Source: Raphanus sativus
Taxonomy: Eukaryota; Streptophyta; Magnoliopsida; Brassicales; Brassicaceae
Direction: 5' to 3'
Length of the DNA stretch: 64,000 nt
NCBI RefSeq assembly: GCF_000801105.2
Contig: NC_079514.1
Location: forward strand, 2,294,001-2,358,000
The notes beneath the pieces are model-generated. The model worked only from the letters and a program-made list of their open reading frames with translations, was not told where the DNA came from and ran no database searches. Positions 36,951-48,107 of the stretch are shown here, piece after piece (position 1 is the first letter of the stretch; the number at the start of each line of letters is the position of its first letter). The position numbers and the translations under genes were made by a program.

Positions 36951-37866
36951 AAGTTTATTTTTAGAGCATGTACATGTGAATTATTGTATATGTTGAATAT
37001 TGTACACATGAACCGAAGTACACATGGATAGTAAATTTTGTGTACATGGTGTCGTGTACATGGTGTCATTACAATGTCGTGTACATATGTTTACATATGT
37101 CCATGATTTACTGTTCACGTTAATTGATGTACACGTGAATCATTGTACATGTGGATATTATAATTCGTGTACATGGTATAATGTACACTCCAAATGCCTT
37201 TTAAATTTACTGATTCATTTTATGCATTTTGGACATAACTGAACGGTTTCATATTATAATTTCTGTACATGGTATTGTGTACATGGTATAGTGTACATGT
37301 AGATATGTTCATTATTGAGCTACTTGTCCTCCTTACATAATTTTATGTGTACACTATCATCAAAGTATACATTGTTCTTCACAATGTACATGTGTACACT
37401 ATTATTACAGTGTACATGTGTACACTATTTATTCAAATGTACATGAATGTTCGATATTCCGCATCTATACCATTTACTTGTACATGATATACAAATTGAG
37501 TGATATTGCATGATTTTAATGTCATTGTACATGTGGATAATAAAACCACATGTACGCACTCTACAATAATATCTGATGATTTTTTATTATTATTGACATG
37601 TATAATGACATTAAAATCATGAAATATCAGTCAATTTGTTTATTATGTACAAGTAAAATGGTGTAGATGCGGAATATCGAGCATTCATGTATATTTGGAT
37701 AAACAGTATACACATGTACATGTCTACACATGTACAAGTTTATTTTTAGGCTGTGTGCATGTGAATTATTGTATAAGTTAAATGGTGTACACATGGATCG
37801 AAGTACACATGGATAGTAAATTTTGTGTGCATAGTGTCGTGTACATATGTTTACATACGAGCATCA
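36951..37866. repeat. Direct repeat of about 130 bp bracketing the hairpin
   Basis: Copy 1 begins at 36951 (aagtttatttttagagcatg) and copy 2 at 37736 (aagtttatttttaggctgtg). Both continue through catgtgaattattgtat, gaagtacacatggatagtaa and gtcgtgtacatatgtttaca. They lie either side of the 37409-37722 inverted repeat, giving a repeat, hairpin, repeat arrangement within the MULE. Confidence 0.8.
37409..37722. repeat. Large imperfect inverted repeat (two ~130-bp arms, ~55-bp loop)
   Basis: The left arm 37409-37537 pairs with the right arm 37594-37722. Long identical runs include gatattccgcatcta, catgattttaatgtcatt and caaattga, and the few differences are mostly single bases. If transcribed this would fold into a long hairpin RNA. 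It lies wholly inside the MULE. Confidence 0.85.
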
Positions 37867-38491
37867 TTGCAATAACGCACAAAATTATTCAAAATGATTC
37901 ACATTTTTTTGCACTCTAGTTCTCACTATGCTATGAGATTAAAATGAACATTAGAAATTTGGAGATGAAATTAAAAAAAGAGTCACTTTTCCAACTTTGA
38001 AATCTGAAGAAAAATAAATTAAATCTTCAAGGACTAAACGTCTAAATAGCAAAATCATGCAGATGTGAGTCGGCGATGAGTAGAAAGTCACAGAGGAGAA
38101 CCAAAAAATACATCGAAGGATTAAAATTTACAATTTAAAAATCTGGGTCGCAATTGAATAGAAAATAGCATATTTAGAATTTTATGAGGCCAAAAAAAAG
38201 TAAGAACTTGTAATATCAAATGAATAGAAATTATGAGGCACATGAACTTTTATTCAGATAGTTATTTAATTCAGTTTATGTTTTGTCCGGGGTCCACCAC
38301 TCACTCTTTTAAAACAAAGTTCAAAACTAAATCTTACATAAATATCTCCAACCAGAAAAGAAGAGTTTAGTTAAGCTTTTTAGGGGTAAGATAAGTCTTT
38401 TACACCAAAAACTACCTCAGTATAACAAAGTGTCTTATATTGTAATAAAAAGACAAAAACTGTCTCTAGATGTAAATCACTCTTAGACTTT

Positions 38492-39341
38492 CTTTCATTT
38501 GTTGCTTTAATTTTACGTTTATATATTTTCGTACGTTATACTTTTCTTTCAAGTTTTGTTCAACTTAATCAGAGTTTTGGATAGCTATGTAATTTATATG
38601 CAAAAACGCTTTGGTGTATGAATGCTGTCACTTGAAAATAGTTTTACTTGTATCAAAAATCAAAAGTAAATTTTTAACAAAACGTAAGAAGTTACCCTCT
38701 TATCCTAGTATTTTATTTGTGCCACACAACCAATGATACGTGCATATTAGAATATCCTAGTAGGACTATCCAAAGCCAATACTATGATGCAAAACCAACA
38801 CCTGTATCTTCTGATCAGCAACAACATACTGCTTTAATAACCTATCGCCAACTGCACGAGAAACAGCAAGAACTCCTCCCAGTAAAACATAACAATATAA
38901 GACTATGGTTCTCATGTATATTCTACACTGGCCTCTTCTGAGCACCTTACTGTGTAAAACATAAGTAAACGTGATAAATACTAAAAACTCGCCAGTAATC
39001 TGGACGGTTTACACATATCATAACAACATAAGACTGGCTCTCAACTTCTCATGTATCAACCCGAGTCTTACTAAATATTCAGTTTACGCTGTTCCTACAT
39101 AATGATATAAGTGATGTACAATTCTGCACATGATAGGAATTTAATGGAGCACAATTTAGTATACCATCAGAGAAATAAATATTTAATAAATATCCATATA
39201 AAGATATATTTCGTTCCTTCATATCAATTATTTATATTAAGCTAAATTGTTATATTGTGCCACAAAATATGAAGCAACCAAAATTTTCTTCAAATAAAAA
39301 TATGAACAAACAATAAAGAGAAAAGCACATTTCATTCTTGC
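38492..39341. other. Gene-free region right of the MULE
   Basis: Ordinary AT-rich sequence. No gene or repeat is supported. Confidence 0.5.
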
Positions 39342-41794
39342 TCATGGTTCCAAGGAGACAACTTCCTCACAGACATCGATCAACTCCTCAACGGTCTCAT
39401 AACAATACTCTTCTTCTCCTTCCTCTTCCTTACCAAGAAGATTTTGCTTTTGGAGTTTTTCTTCCTCGTGCAGCTTCTTCCACTCGTTTATCCACATCTC
39501 CCAATCCTCTTCCATCACTCTCCTGCTTTCCTCCTCTTGTCTGCTCAACAAATCCAACACGTCTTCGTCTTCTTCCTCGTACCTCTCCACGTACTGCCTC
39601 AGATTCCTTTTCACCTCTTTTTCCTTTTGCTCCGACAACAAAGACGGTGGTCTTGGACGCCAAGCAAACTGAAAAACCAAAACAGAATAACTTGTTTCTC
39701 TTCCTTGGATTGCAAGCAATACTAGTTTTCTGAATTATACCTGAAAGACTTGTTCCTTGAGTGTTCGGTAAAGCAACTTCCCATACAAGGACCAAATGTA
39801 AAACCCATCCTCTACCACCGATGAAGTCACTACAGTTGCAAGGTACCTGAAAAATAAAACAAAAATTAAAAAGACAGAGATACAGAGTTATATCTTAAGG
39901 AGTGATGTTTAAGGTATACCTTCCAGTTGGATCCCACTTGATATCTGTGGCCATGAAGTTATCAACAGTTGCCATAGTCATAAGCATATCCACATTGTAA
40001 AATTCAAGCTTGCCATTTAACCTATCAGCTAGGACCATGTGTTTGCCAGTGGGAGACCAGAAGAGGGCATTGGCTTGCTTGGCCTTGAGAGTAACTAGCT
40101 TTGAAACTCTTCCAGGGGTCCGCATTGAGTAGAAACTGACATCTGGTCTCGGTAAGTCACCGTGTATCACGGCGAATCTCTGACCCTTTGGCTCCCAAGC
40201 GAACTCAATGATCTTATCCTTCTTATTGTCAAGCTCAAGAACCTCTACCGGAATATCTTTTTCTTTGACTCGGAAAATCTCAAACCCTGACTCTATGCTC
40301 TTCTTTGATTTCGATCCGTATCGATCCACCTTGACAGCTAGATAGTCTCCATTGCTCTGCCAGTACATTTTGCAGTCACTCACATTGAAAAGATTCTTCT
40401 GCCTTATCTCCACTTTGCTAGGGAGTTGCACAAGAGCAACCTGAGAGATCAAACATGTCAAATACAGAGAAATCGAAAACCGAAAAACCACAAGGTTTAA
40501 AAAGGCATTCAAACATACCCTAGCAAGCTGGTTACCATCATCTAGTTCAGGAACAAAAAATGCAAGAATGGAATCAGTAGGAGACCAACAGATGTCCACA
40601 ACGTTATCAACCTTGATTGATCTCTTGTCAATTAAGCTGAAAGTCGCAGTCTCATAGACAGAGATTGTGTTCTTTCTAAGTCTGGCAAAGTATTTATCAT
40701 CTCTTCCACCATCCCATCTGTTAGAAATTGAATTATAAAATTTATAAATAAAGTTGTGCAGATGGATACAATTTCTTGACAGAAGTTTGTATCTGGATTT
40801 AGAAATTACTTGAAAACAGGCCATGAGACGCTATATCCTTCAACTGAAAACTCATCAGCACTTCCTTGGAAACCTCTCATTAGTCTACCACTTTTCACAT
40901 CAAAGATCCTTATATCAACTTGCTGTAAAGTAGGGACATACATCAGTTAATTCATATCCATAATGAAACTATAAACAAGAAGCAAAAGCTGCACTCACAA
41001 TTGGATCATTGGGTTGTTTGGTGTCTGGCTATTGTAGGTTAGCCAGTAATTATCACCTGGGGAAACATCTACTAGTTTTACCTTCAACTGAATGAAGGTT
41101 CAAAGTCATTCCATCATCAAACAATAAACAAAAATTGAAATCATTAAGTTTCAATCAAAAGAAGATAAACAAACCATGGGATGCTTATACTGCATGAGAG
41201 GTTTAAAAGTAGTAGCACCGCCGCAAACAGCGCTACCACTGGCTTATGAAGTGCCACTCAGTGGCGGAGGTGTCAGTTGACACCACAGAAATATTATAAG
41301 CAGAATTTGCAAGCCACAAATGGTAATGAACTCTGGTGTATTTAATTTGGCTAAGGTGTTGGTCAATGAACCCACATAACTTGGGTACAAATTCCTTCAG
41401 TGACACCTTTACTTAAATTTTTTTGGTATTTATCTTCATTAGGTATGTGCCTAAAGGAGAATAATCCTCCGTCCAGTTCTGCATAAGTGAATAATCATAA
41501 GATCAAATCATAATAGCGTTATACATGTACCCAACTCAAGGATTATACGTTTTAACTTACTTGAAGCTTATGAACAGATTCAGGGGAACAGATTCAGACT
41601 TCAAATACCTTGTATCGTTCCATGTCAAAAACCAAACATATAAGAAGACCATAGATCGTGTTCATATATAGAATATAAACATACCTCTCGATGCCAAAGT
41701 TCTCTCCAGGAGGGAGGAGAACAGAATCGAAGTCGACCTGCGAGAGATCGATACCTAACTTAGCCGCTCGAGCATCTAAATCCAGGACTGCCAT
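39342..41794 (-). pseudogene. Truncated copy of translation initiation factor eIF3 subunit B
   Basis: eIF3b is the WD-repeat/RRM scaffold of the eIF3 complex. The 5' exon (41685-41794) encodes the authentic start MAVLDLDARAAKLGIDLSQV up to about residue 37. The next recognisable segment (from about 41251 leftward) already belongs to the beta-propeller (AVCGGATTFKPLMQYKHP, VKLVDVSPGDNYWLTY). The RRM and first propeller part, roughly 200 residues, are gone and replaced by unrelated DNA. At 41243-41251 LHK and the following AVCGG are in different frames. Further exons remain in frame to the C-terminus (WRPRPPSLLS, HEEEKLQKQNLL, VEELIDVCEE; stop at 39342). In Arabidopsis the eIF3B genes are on chromosome 5, so this is a relocated, decaying copy. 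Confidence 0.85.
41252..41684. other. Foreign DNA replacing the RRM region of the eIF3B copy
   Basis: Between the two homologous parts of the eIF3B copy lies DNA with no eIF3B similarity. At 41257 it starts CAGTGGCGGAGGTGTCAGTT, a terminus resembling those of hAT-type elements. No matching second end or 8-bp duplication was found, so a transposon-linked deletion is only suspected. Confidence 0.4.
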
Positions 41795-42517
41795 GATTCC
41801 AAAAACTTTTAAACGATTGTGGCTTAAGAGTTTTCTTCTGGGTTTGGTGACGAATGATTACTCTGAAAAACTGTAATTCAGGGTTTGTGTGTATATATAT
41901 GCACAAAAGCTTGGGTTTCACGGTTCAGCAATGGTCAAAACCAGAAAAGGAATTAATAACAATTAAAACTCAGAAAGTAAAAAGACAATCCAATATGACT
42001 ATCAAAAAGATAAATCATTAAAAAAATTCATAATCCATCAATCAAAAAAGTAATGAAAAATATTTTTCAATAACACTAATCAAACTTTTACTCAAAAATT
42101 TCACACCAGAAAAAAAATCAAAAAAATATTTATTAAAGAATAAATATATCTTTTAATATAGCATTATATCAAGTTTTTATTTTAAAAAAAAAGAATACAA
42201 ATAAGAAAATCACAAAATAGCATTAACTTAAAGTTAAAATACTTTTTAATTTTTATTTATTTAGGTTTGAGTTTAGAGTTTTGAATTTAGTATCTTCAAA
42301 TGAGATTTAAGGTTTAGGATGTAAAGTAATTTATAATGAAAAGTGGTGGGAAGGCTTAAAATATGTTTTTCTTCCTCAGATTGGAGTGGGAAGGCTACTC
42401 GGAGCTTAGTATGAAAAGTGGTGCCAGGCTATGAAAGTTTCTTAGTCTTTTTTACTCAATCGTTCATGATTCTTAATCGTATCCTGAACATTTTTTTTTT
42501 TTTGTAATTCTGTTCAG

Positions 42518-43160
42518 TTCCGAGCTTTAGCTGATCAACTCTATGAAACCTCGGATTTTCATAAACGTGTTAGACAAGAAATTGCAAACCAGGTAATAAA
42601 TCTTGAAAATTTCCCTTTGTTACGTATATTTGTCATATGATGATGATACTGACTTTGTTTTCCTTATCACAGTTAAGTCTCATCCAAAACTTTACAAAGG
42701 ATCTGTTGGTAAAATCTTATTTCTCAGAATATGTGAAGAACATGTCCACAGAGTCTGTGTGGGGCGATGATGTCATATGAAAGCAGTTGCAGATGTCTAC
42801 GGAGTCAAAATATTACTCATAACATCATTCAAAGATATCCCTTCCATTGTAGTTCTTCCAAAGTCTCAAAAACAACCTGATAAAGTCATTCACTTGAACT
42901 ATCTGGCAGGGATACATTTCAATTTCATCCGCTTATTATTTATTTATTTTCTTCACCTTGCCGTTCCTCATTATTTATTTATTTTCTCTTCATTCTTCTT
43001 ATTATGTTTCTTGTTGGCAGGTTCTTCTTCATCATCTTCTGACACACTTCTGCAGAAAAAGAAAAACAAGAATAAGGATAAAGATATGGAGAATGCAAAG
43101 GTAAAGGCAAAGGAGGACAAGAAAAGTCAGCGGAAAAGAACTTCCAGGAGAAGAATATGA
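42518..43160 (+). pseudogene. OTU-type cysteine protease relic (catalytic Cys exon missing)
   Basis: OTU proteins are deubiquitinases with a DGNC motif at the active site. Here an exon (42518-42592) starts FRALADQLYETSDFH, exactly after the usual DGNCQ position, but no DGNC is found upstream. The next exon (from about 42673) has the OTU sequence only across shifted frames: SHPKLYKG in one, EYVKNMSTESVWGDDV in another (stop TGA at 42778), and MKAVADVYGVKILLITSF in a third. A last exon encodes a Ser then Lys-rich tail (KKKNKNKDKD), stop 43160. It is a dead fragment, not expected at this position from synteny. Confidence 0.8.
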
Positions 43161-43394
43161 AGCCAATTGTTGTTAGATCAAACATATTGGTATCAGATTA
43201 AACACGTCTCTAAGTTAGTCTTATTGTTGTTTGTTCACCATGTCGATTAGCTCACATGATTAGTTCCTGAAAATTAAATTTCAATGTAAAATTAGTATTA
43301 CAAAAATGTAGATTGTTGTTAAACTATATATTGTCCTGAGGAATGTAATTTACCACATAAGCAAATTGGCAACACAAAACCAAAATCAATGTGT

Positions 43395-43765
43395 ACTTAA
43401 ACAATATTTGATATATAAAAAATATGAATTTTAGATAGAGAAAAAAATATGAATATAAATAGTTATTATAATTCACTTTTTCTTAAGTCACAAGTAAAAT
43501 GTATGTGTATCAAAATTTCATGCTCAAATTTTGGTCAATTCAATCATACTCACAAAAAAATAGCCACCCCAGAACCTAATGCTGAAATCAAATTGCACAA
43601 TTATAACATATGTCAAAACTTTAACTGAAAATCTGCAATACATAACCAAACATGTTTGATTGTGATAAATTGAACTAAGCATCTTTATCATTTGTATCAT
43701 TGGTACTTGATGCAGTTTCATTACAACGCAGATTAGAATGAGTAAAATGAACAATTTTACTAAAA
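43395..43765 (-). pseudogene. Partial tandem duplicate of the DBR1 3' end
   Basis: This stretch repeats about 43,895-44,225, which contains the last DBR1 exon. Both share ttaaacaatatt..., atagagaaa/gacaaagaaatatgaata, aaaatctgcaatacat and ggtacttgatgcagtt. The period is about 500 bp. The copy of the last exon is degraded and probably lies downstream of the real stop, perhaps within the 3' flank of the DBR1 transcript. Confidence 0.65.
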
Positions 43766-44059
43766 CATATATATCAAAAAACCATTATCATATACCTGAT
43801 GGAAAGCATAGATCTCGGTTCGTTAACATTGTTCTTTGTTAATCTATAATTATTTAATATTTATGCTTTACTTATTTAATTATTATCATTATGTATTTAA
43901 ACAATATTATGTTGGTATATACAAAAATGAATTCTAAGTAGACAAAGAAATATGAATAGAAATAGTTAATAGTTCACTTTATTTTTACAACATAAATAAA
44001 GTTGTACTAATAAAACAAAATGTAGGATCACAAAATCACTATATTTTCTGATCACAAAA

Positions 44060-46037
44060 TCACTGTATGTTATCTCTTTGCGCTTCTGGTATATCTTCGA
44101 CTTCATCAAGATCATCAATAGGGATTTCTTCACTATAAGTTTGAAAATCTGCAATACATATGGCATCATCTGTCATCGGTACTTGATGCAGTTCCATTAC
44201 AAGGCAGATAGAATGAGTAAATGAATATGCAATACACCATCATTACCTGTTCGAGCCGGTGAAGCAGGGATGGCGGTTCTTTCACCTGTTACTGGTGATG
44301 AATCAAGGAGATATGGAAGACCAAGGAGCTCTAACAGAGACAGTGTCTGAGGATTCTGCGGGATCTCTACATAGTTTCACAAGATAAAAACATGTTAACA
44401 CTTATATGCATATTATTTTACATCTTAACATATCTCCATCGGTTATCAAGCAACTTTACATAATTTTCTTGCATTAAACTTACCAGGTATGGGATCAAAG
44501 ATACGCTGTGAAGGGTTATATGCAGGGGCCGTCTTTACAAACTCGAAAGGTTTAAATTGCCTTTCTTCTAGCTTCTTCCTCACAAACTCTCGGCTCTCTT
44601 GCATATCCATGTCAGTAGAGCTATATTCACAAACACAATACATAAGTGAGTAGAAAAAAAGAATGGGGGAGAGATATTAACATGTCTGAGTAGGTAGCTT
44701 GCTAAAGATAGTATTACCTGAAACTCGCTGGTCTCTGTGTTAGCGGGAAAACAGAATTGAACTTTCGTGTTATTGCTAGCCACTCTTCATCGTATAGAAC
44801 TTCAAAAGGTCCAGGCTCTGATTCTATATCAATGATCTAATAAACATCCAAAGAACTTATAAGATATCCTTTTGCTTGAAAAGAACAAAGTAAAAGGTAG
44901 ACACTGGACAGGAGAGAAGAAAGAACCTGAAGAAACTTTTTCCCTGGACCGCATTTATCCAAGGCAAGAAACTTTGTCACTGAGCCATCGTTGCCATGTT
45001 GAACAGAAGCAGCGAATTTGCAGTGTAAGTGAGCTGAAAACCAATACCGAGGCTTCAGTTTCTCTAGCAGTTGAGCCGCTGGTTTGCTTCCAAGAGTTCT
45101 CGCCTCGATCTGTAATATAGATTTGGTTTCAATCAGTTCCAATCATCTCAAAACCAAAGAGTTTTATCACATTTTACCTCTTCCTGGAAGTATGGTTTCT
45201 GCTGAATAAGTGTTCTTGAGTCTCCATAATCAGTGATTCCAACAGGCCAGTCGTGTGAGAGGAATATATCAATCGGCTCTTCGAGTTGCATCAGCTTATG
45301 GACATCATACTCACGAACATGATACACCGATTTGATTGTGCTATTGTTATATGGCGGCCGCTCAAAATGTCCTACTCACAAAAGAAAAACAATGATTTCA
45401 CTTAAGTGATCAAGGCTAGAGTATGGCTCTTGATGTCAGAAACTAAAAGTAAACAAACCTAAACGGTAATCTCTCCCCTTGTAAATACCAGAAAGGCCTC
45501 CAATTCGGAGATTACCAAACTTCACAACCCCTGCATAACCTAGAAAGTAGATGTTGGTGGCAGCCCAACCTCCATAATACCTACAGCAAAGAACAACCAT
45601 TAGGAACAGAATATGAAGCCTTTGTAGTTACTAGTCAACAACATTAGTAAGAGAAAACTTACAGTTCCCACAAGTAGTTGGAAGCCTCGTGATTCCCACC
45701 GATGAAGATAGTGGGAACGGGAGCAACTTCTTGGCCGGAGTAGTACTTCCAGAAGGACTTCATCTCTCTGTACTTTATAGGTACGCTGAGGCTATCCATG
45801 TCTTTCTCGTTTCTCACAGCCTAGAGACAGTTTTTTTTTCCAAACTAATAAACCAGAATCGAATTTTAAAAAAACTTTCAATGGAAAAGAGATAATATGC
45901 ATAAGAGTTTTTACCTGGAAATCGCCGCAGCAGAGGAGGAGATCAACTTTAGTGTTGTGAACCTGTTCGTGATGTTGAATGGTCTTGTACACATTGTCAA
46001 GGTCTCCATGCATACACCCTTCAATAGCAATCTTCAT
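44060..46037 (-). CDS. DBR1: RNA lariat debranching enzyme DBR1
   Basis: Cleaves the 2'-5' phosphodiester bond of intron lariats in the nucleus; essential for Arabidopsis embryogenesis. Nine in-phase exons: 45915-46037, 45663-45820, 45459-45580, 45178-45371, 44927-45109, 44718-44836, 44484-44620, 44247-44366 and 44060-44148, about 414 aa (Arabidopsis about 418). Metallophosphoesterase signatures are intact: EGCMHGDLD near residue 6, [22 protein letters not shown] and the HLHCKF histidines. The DBR1-specific C-terminal domain ([20 protein letters not shown]) follows, with an acidic tail ending [14 protein letters not shown]. It is divergent from MGD1, as At4g31770/At4g31780. The 5' flank holds a ~190-bp tandem duplication. 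Confidence 0.95.
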
Positions 46038-46189
46038 CTCTCTCAGTTTTTTTATTTTTTGTTGTCACTCTGGATTATTGGGTTTCACGAGAGCTCAACT
46101 TTCATGCTCCTGAGTTTAGAAACAGCAAAGAGAACAGTTAGCAAACACCATTAATACCAAACCAACATGGGGACAGACAAGATTCCTAA

Positions 46190-46560
46190 AAGGCATCAGA
46201 ACAGAACATCACCAAACAGAAGACAATTTACAGAACATAAAGAGTTAATGATCAGAGAGCTAAATGAGTGAACATGTACATAACCCATCAAATAAAAAAT
46301 CGCAACTTTTGTGTCCAAAAGCAATACTTACAGCAATCAAGCAGGAAGTCAAAAGGGAACAACAATTGACATCAGAAAGTCTACGACTTGATGACCGACA
46401 GATACGACCATCACAAAATAGAGGACAATTTACAGAACATAAAGAGCTAATGATCAGAGAGAGCTATATGAGTGAACATGTACAGAACTCCATCAAACTT
46501 AAAAATCGTGTCTTTTATGTTACAAAGCAATACTTACAGCAAAATCAAATATGAAACAGA
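46190..46560. repeat. Tandem duplication (~190 bp) in the DBR1 5' flank or leader
   Basis: Two adjacent copies share gacaatttacagaacataaa, gagctaatgatcagagag, atgagtgaacatgtacagaa and caatacttacagcaa, starting near 46,200 and 46,380. They sit just upstream of the DBR1 ATG on its minus strand and could lie within a 5'-UTR intron. Confidence 0.75.
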
Positions 46561-46899
46561 TTCGTCAAAGTTTAAAATTTATCGGCAATGACATAATTTA
46601 CAACTAAGAAGTGAAGAAGAAGAAAACTCGTACCGTTAGCTCGCGTGGGAATGAAGAAACGATTAGTGAGTGTTTCCCGCAAGGAGCAGGAGGAGGCAGA
46701 CGAATTGAGGTAAGAGTCAGAGAAGACGCTGGGGGATTAATTAGGGTTTGTTTGTTTCCGACAAATCAGTAGTCGCTAAGCGAAGAAGACAACTTTAAAC
46801 GATGTCGTTTCTGGATAAATTCAGTTAATTCGGTTTAAATCCGGATAGTTTCTATTAGTTCGGTTTAATTTGGTTTGATAAAAATAATGCACGTGAAAG

Positions 46900-47667
46900 C
46901 CTTGTTCTAAAACTCGCCCGCGTGGGCGAGTAATCGGCCGAGAACGCGTTGTTCGGTGAGCTTCCGTAGCGAGTTGGACATGATCGGTTCCATTATCCGG
47001 CAACCCGAGTTTTGACCGCCGATACCGTATTTTAATAATAATAAGCGATTAATTATCTAAATCCGCGTAATCTAAATCATTGAAACCACTGAAACTAAGT
47101 TGTGATTTTGATTAGTCAACTCCAAAGAAGATCAAATCGAGACTAAATAATCCTGAATCGAGTCTCAATCATTCGTTGAAGTGCAAGATATGGTGACAAG
47201 ATAAAAGAAAATGCAGAAGTAGAACACGTAAAGATATGAAGAAGATAATGATAATTACGTAAATGCCATTTTCTTAAAGAAAAAAACAAAATAACAAAAT
47301 GAGCTGTCGAACTTGAAACATATTGACTAAAATCAATATTAATAATTTAATATAATACCACATACAAAACTTAAAATGGCTACTAATAATCCCTTTAATA
47401 TATATAATATATTTTTGTGATCAATTTGGTATTTATTCACAAATCTATAATTTTTATACAAGGATATTTTATATATAAATATGTATTATTCACAAATACG
47501 TTATATTATACATAAATATGTTGTATTATACATATAAATTAGGTATTATACGTATAAAAATACAAAAATTCCTCCCCGCGTACTCCCTGAGTTTTTCCCG
47601 TTTTTCTAATAAATCGCTAGGCCCATGTGTGCCGCACGCGTAGCGCCTAGCGCGTTTCGGAACAAGG
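46900..47667. mobile_element. hAT-type non-autonomous element, 768 bp, 8-bp TSD
   Basis: Identical 8-bp direct repeats CGTGAAAG flank it (46892-46899 and 47668-47675), the duplication size of hAT elements. The ends are inverted: CCTTGTTCTAAAACTCGCCC and, reverse complemented, CCTTGTTCCGAAACGCGCTA. The GC-rich ends stand out against an AT-rich interior. There is no transposase. It lies in the shared upstream region of DBR1 and MGD1. Confidence 0.88.
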
Positions 47668-47675
47668 CGTGAAAG

Positions 47676-48043
47676 GCATGCGTCGCCCCCGCCCAACTTT
47701 CAAGTTTTCTCACACGATAAGTGCGTGCGTGCCTTTCGTTGGTTGTTCTCTGATCGGACAGACACCTAACGAACTCCTTCCACTTATGGTAGCGATTAGA
47801 GCTAACCAAAATTGTATATATTTTTCGTAAGTATTTAAGATTTCAGTATTTAATGTGACACACGATCACGATATTTACATTTGGCATAAAATGAGTTGAT
47901 TGGTCCTCTTGAATTCTGCTAAGATATTGCGAATAGAATATTCGGATAAGCTCCGGTTTAGCGAAAGCAACTCGGACTTGTATGTATGTATGTATGTATA
48001 CTCCATCTTCATCCTCTTAAAAAATCCTATCTTTCTATCGCTT

Positions 48044-48048
<5 letters not shown>
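47676..48048 (+). other. MGD1 upstream region
   Basis: Between the hAT element and the CT tract. Contains several TATGTATG repeats (about 47980-47998). No distinct TATA box is fixed. Confidence 0.4.

Positions 48049-48095
<47 letters not shown>
48049..48095 (+). repeat. (CT)n microsatellite in the MGD1 leader
   Basis: An uninterrupted CT tract of about 47 bp ends 12 bp before the MGD1 ATG. CT runs are common in plant 5' UTRs. Being a long dinucleotide repeat, it will vary in length between accessions. Confidence 0.9.
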
Positions 48096-48107
48096 ATCTA
48101 TCAAACT

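Larger units (their letters stand above)
35197..38482. mobile_element. Non-autonomous Mutator-like element (MULE), 3.3 kb, 9-bp TSD
   Basis: Identical 9-bp direct repeats TTAGACTTT flank the element (35188-35196 and 38483-38491). Long terminal inverted repeats of at least 70 bp, about three quarters identical by eye, begin GAAATAATTACGCTC on the left and GAGTGATTTACATCT on the right (reverse complement). Both contain the block TAAGACACTTTSTTMTAC. The interior has no transposase. It is filled with TGTACA/GTGTACAC words, a ~40-bp tandem repeat around 36,290-36,400 (gagcaagaataacaaactgc), a large hairpin and a ~130-bp direct repeat. No captured gene fragment is recognised. Confidence 0.88.

Noticed and set aside
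36119..37242. Cys/Tyr/Val-rich ORFs in the MULE interior as novel small proteins
   Set aside because: They are translations of TGTACA repeats on either strand and change wherever the repeat changes phase.
48042..48107. Upstream extension of the MGD1 reading frame through the CT repeat
   Set aside because: It would add a Ser-Leu repeat from a microsatellite. The first good ATG after the tract matches the known N-terminus length.
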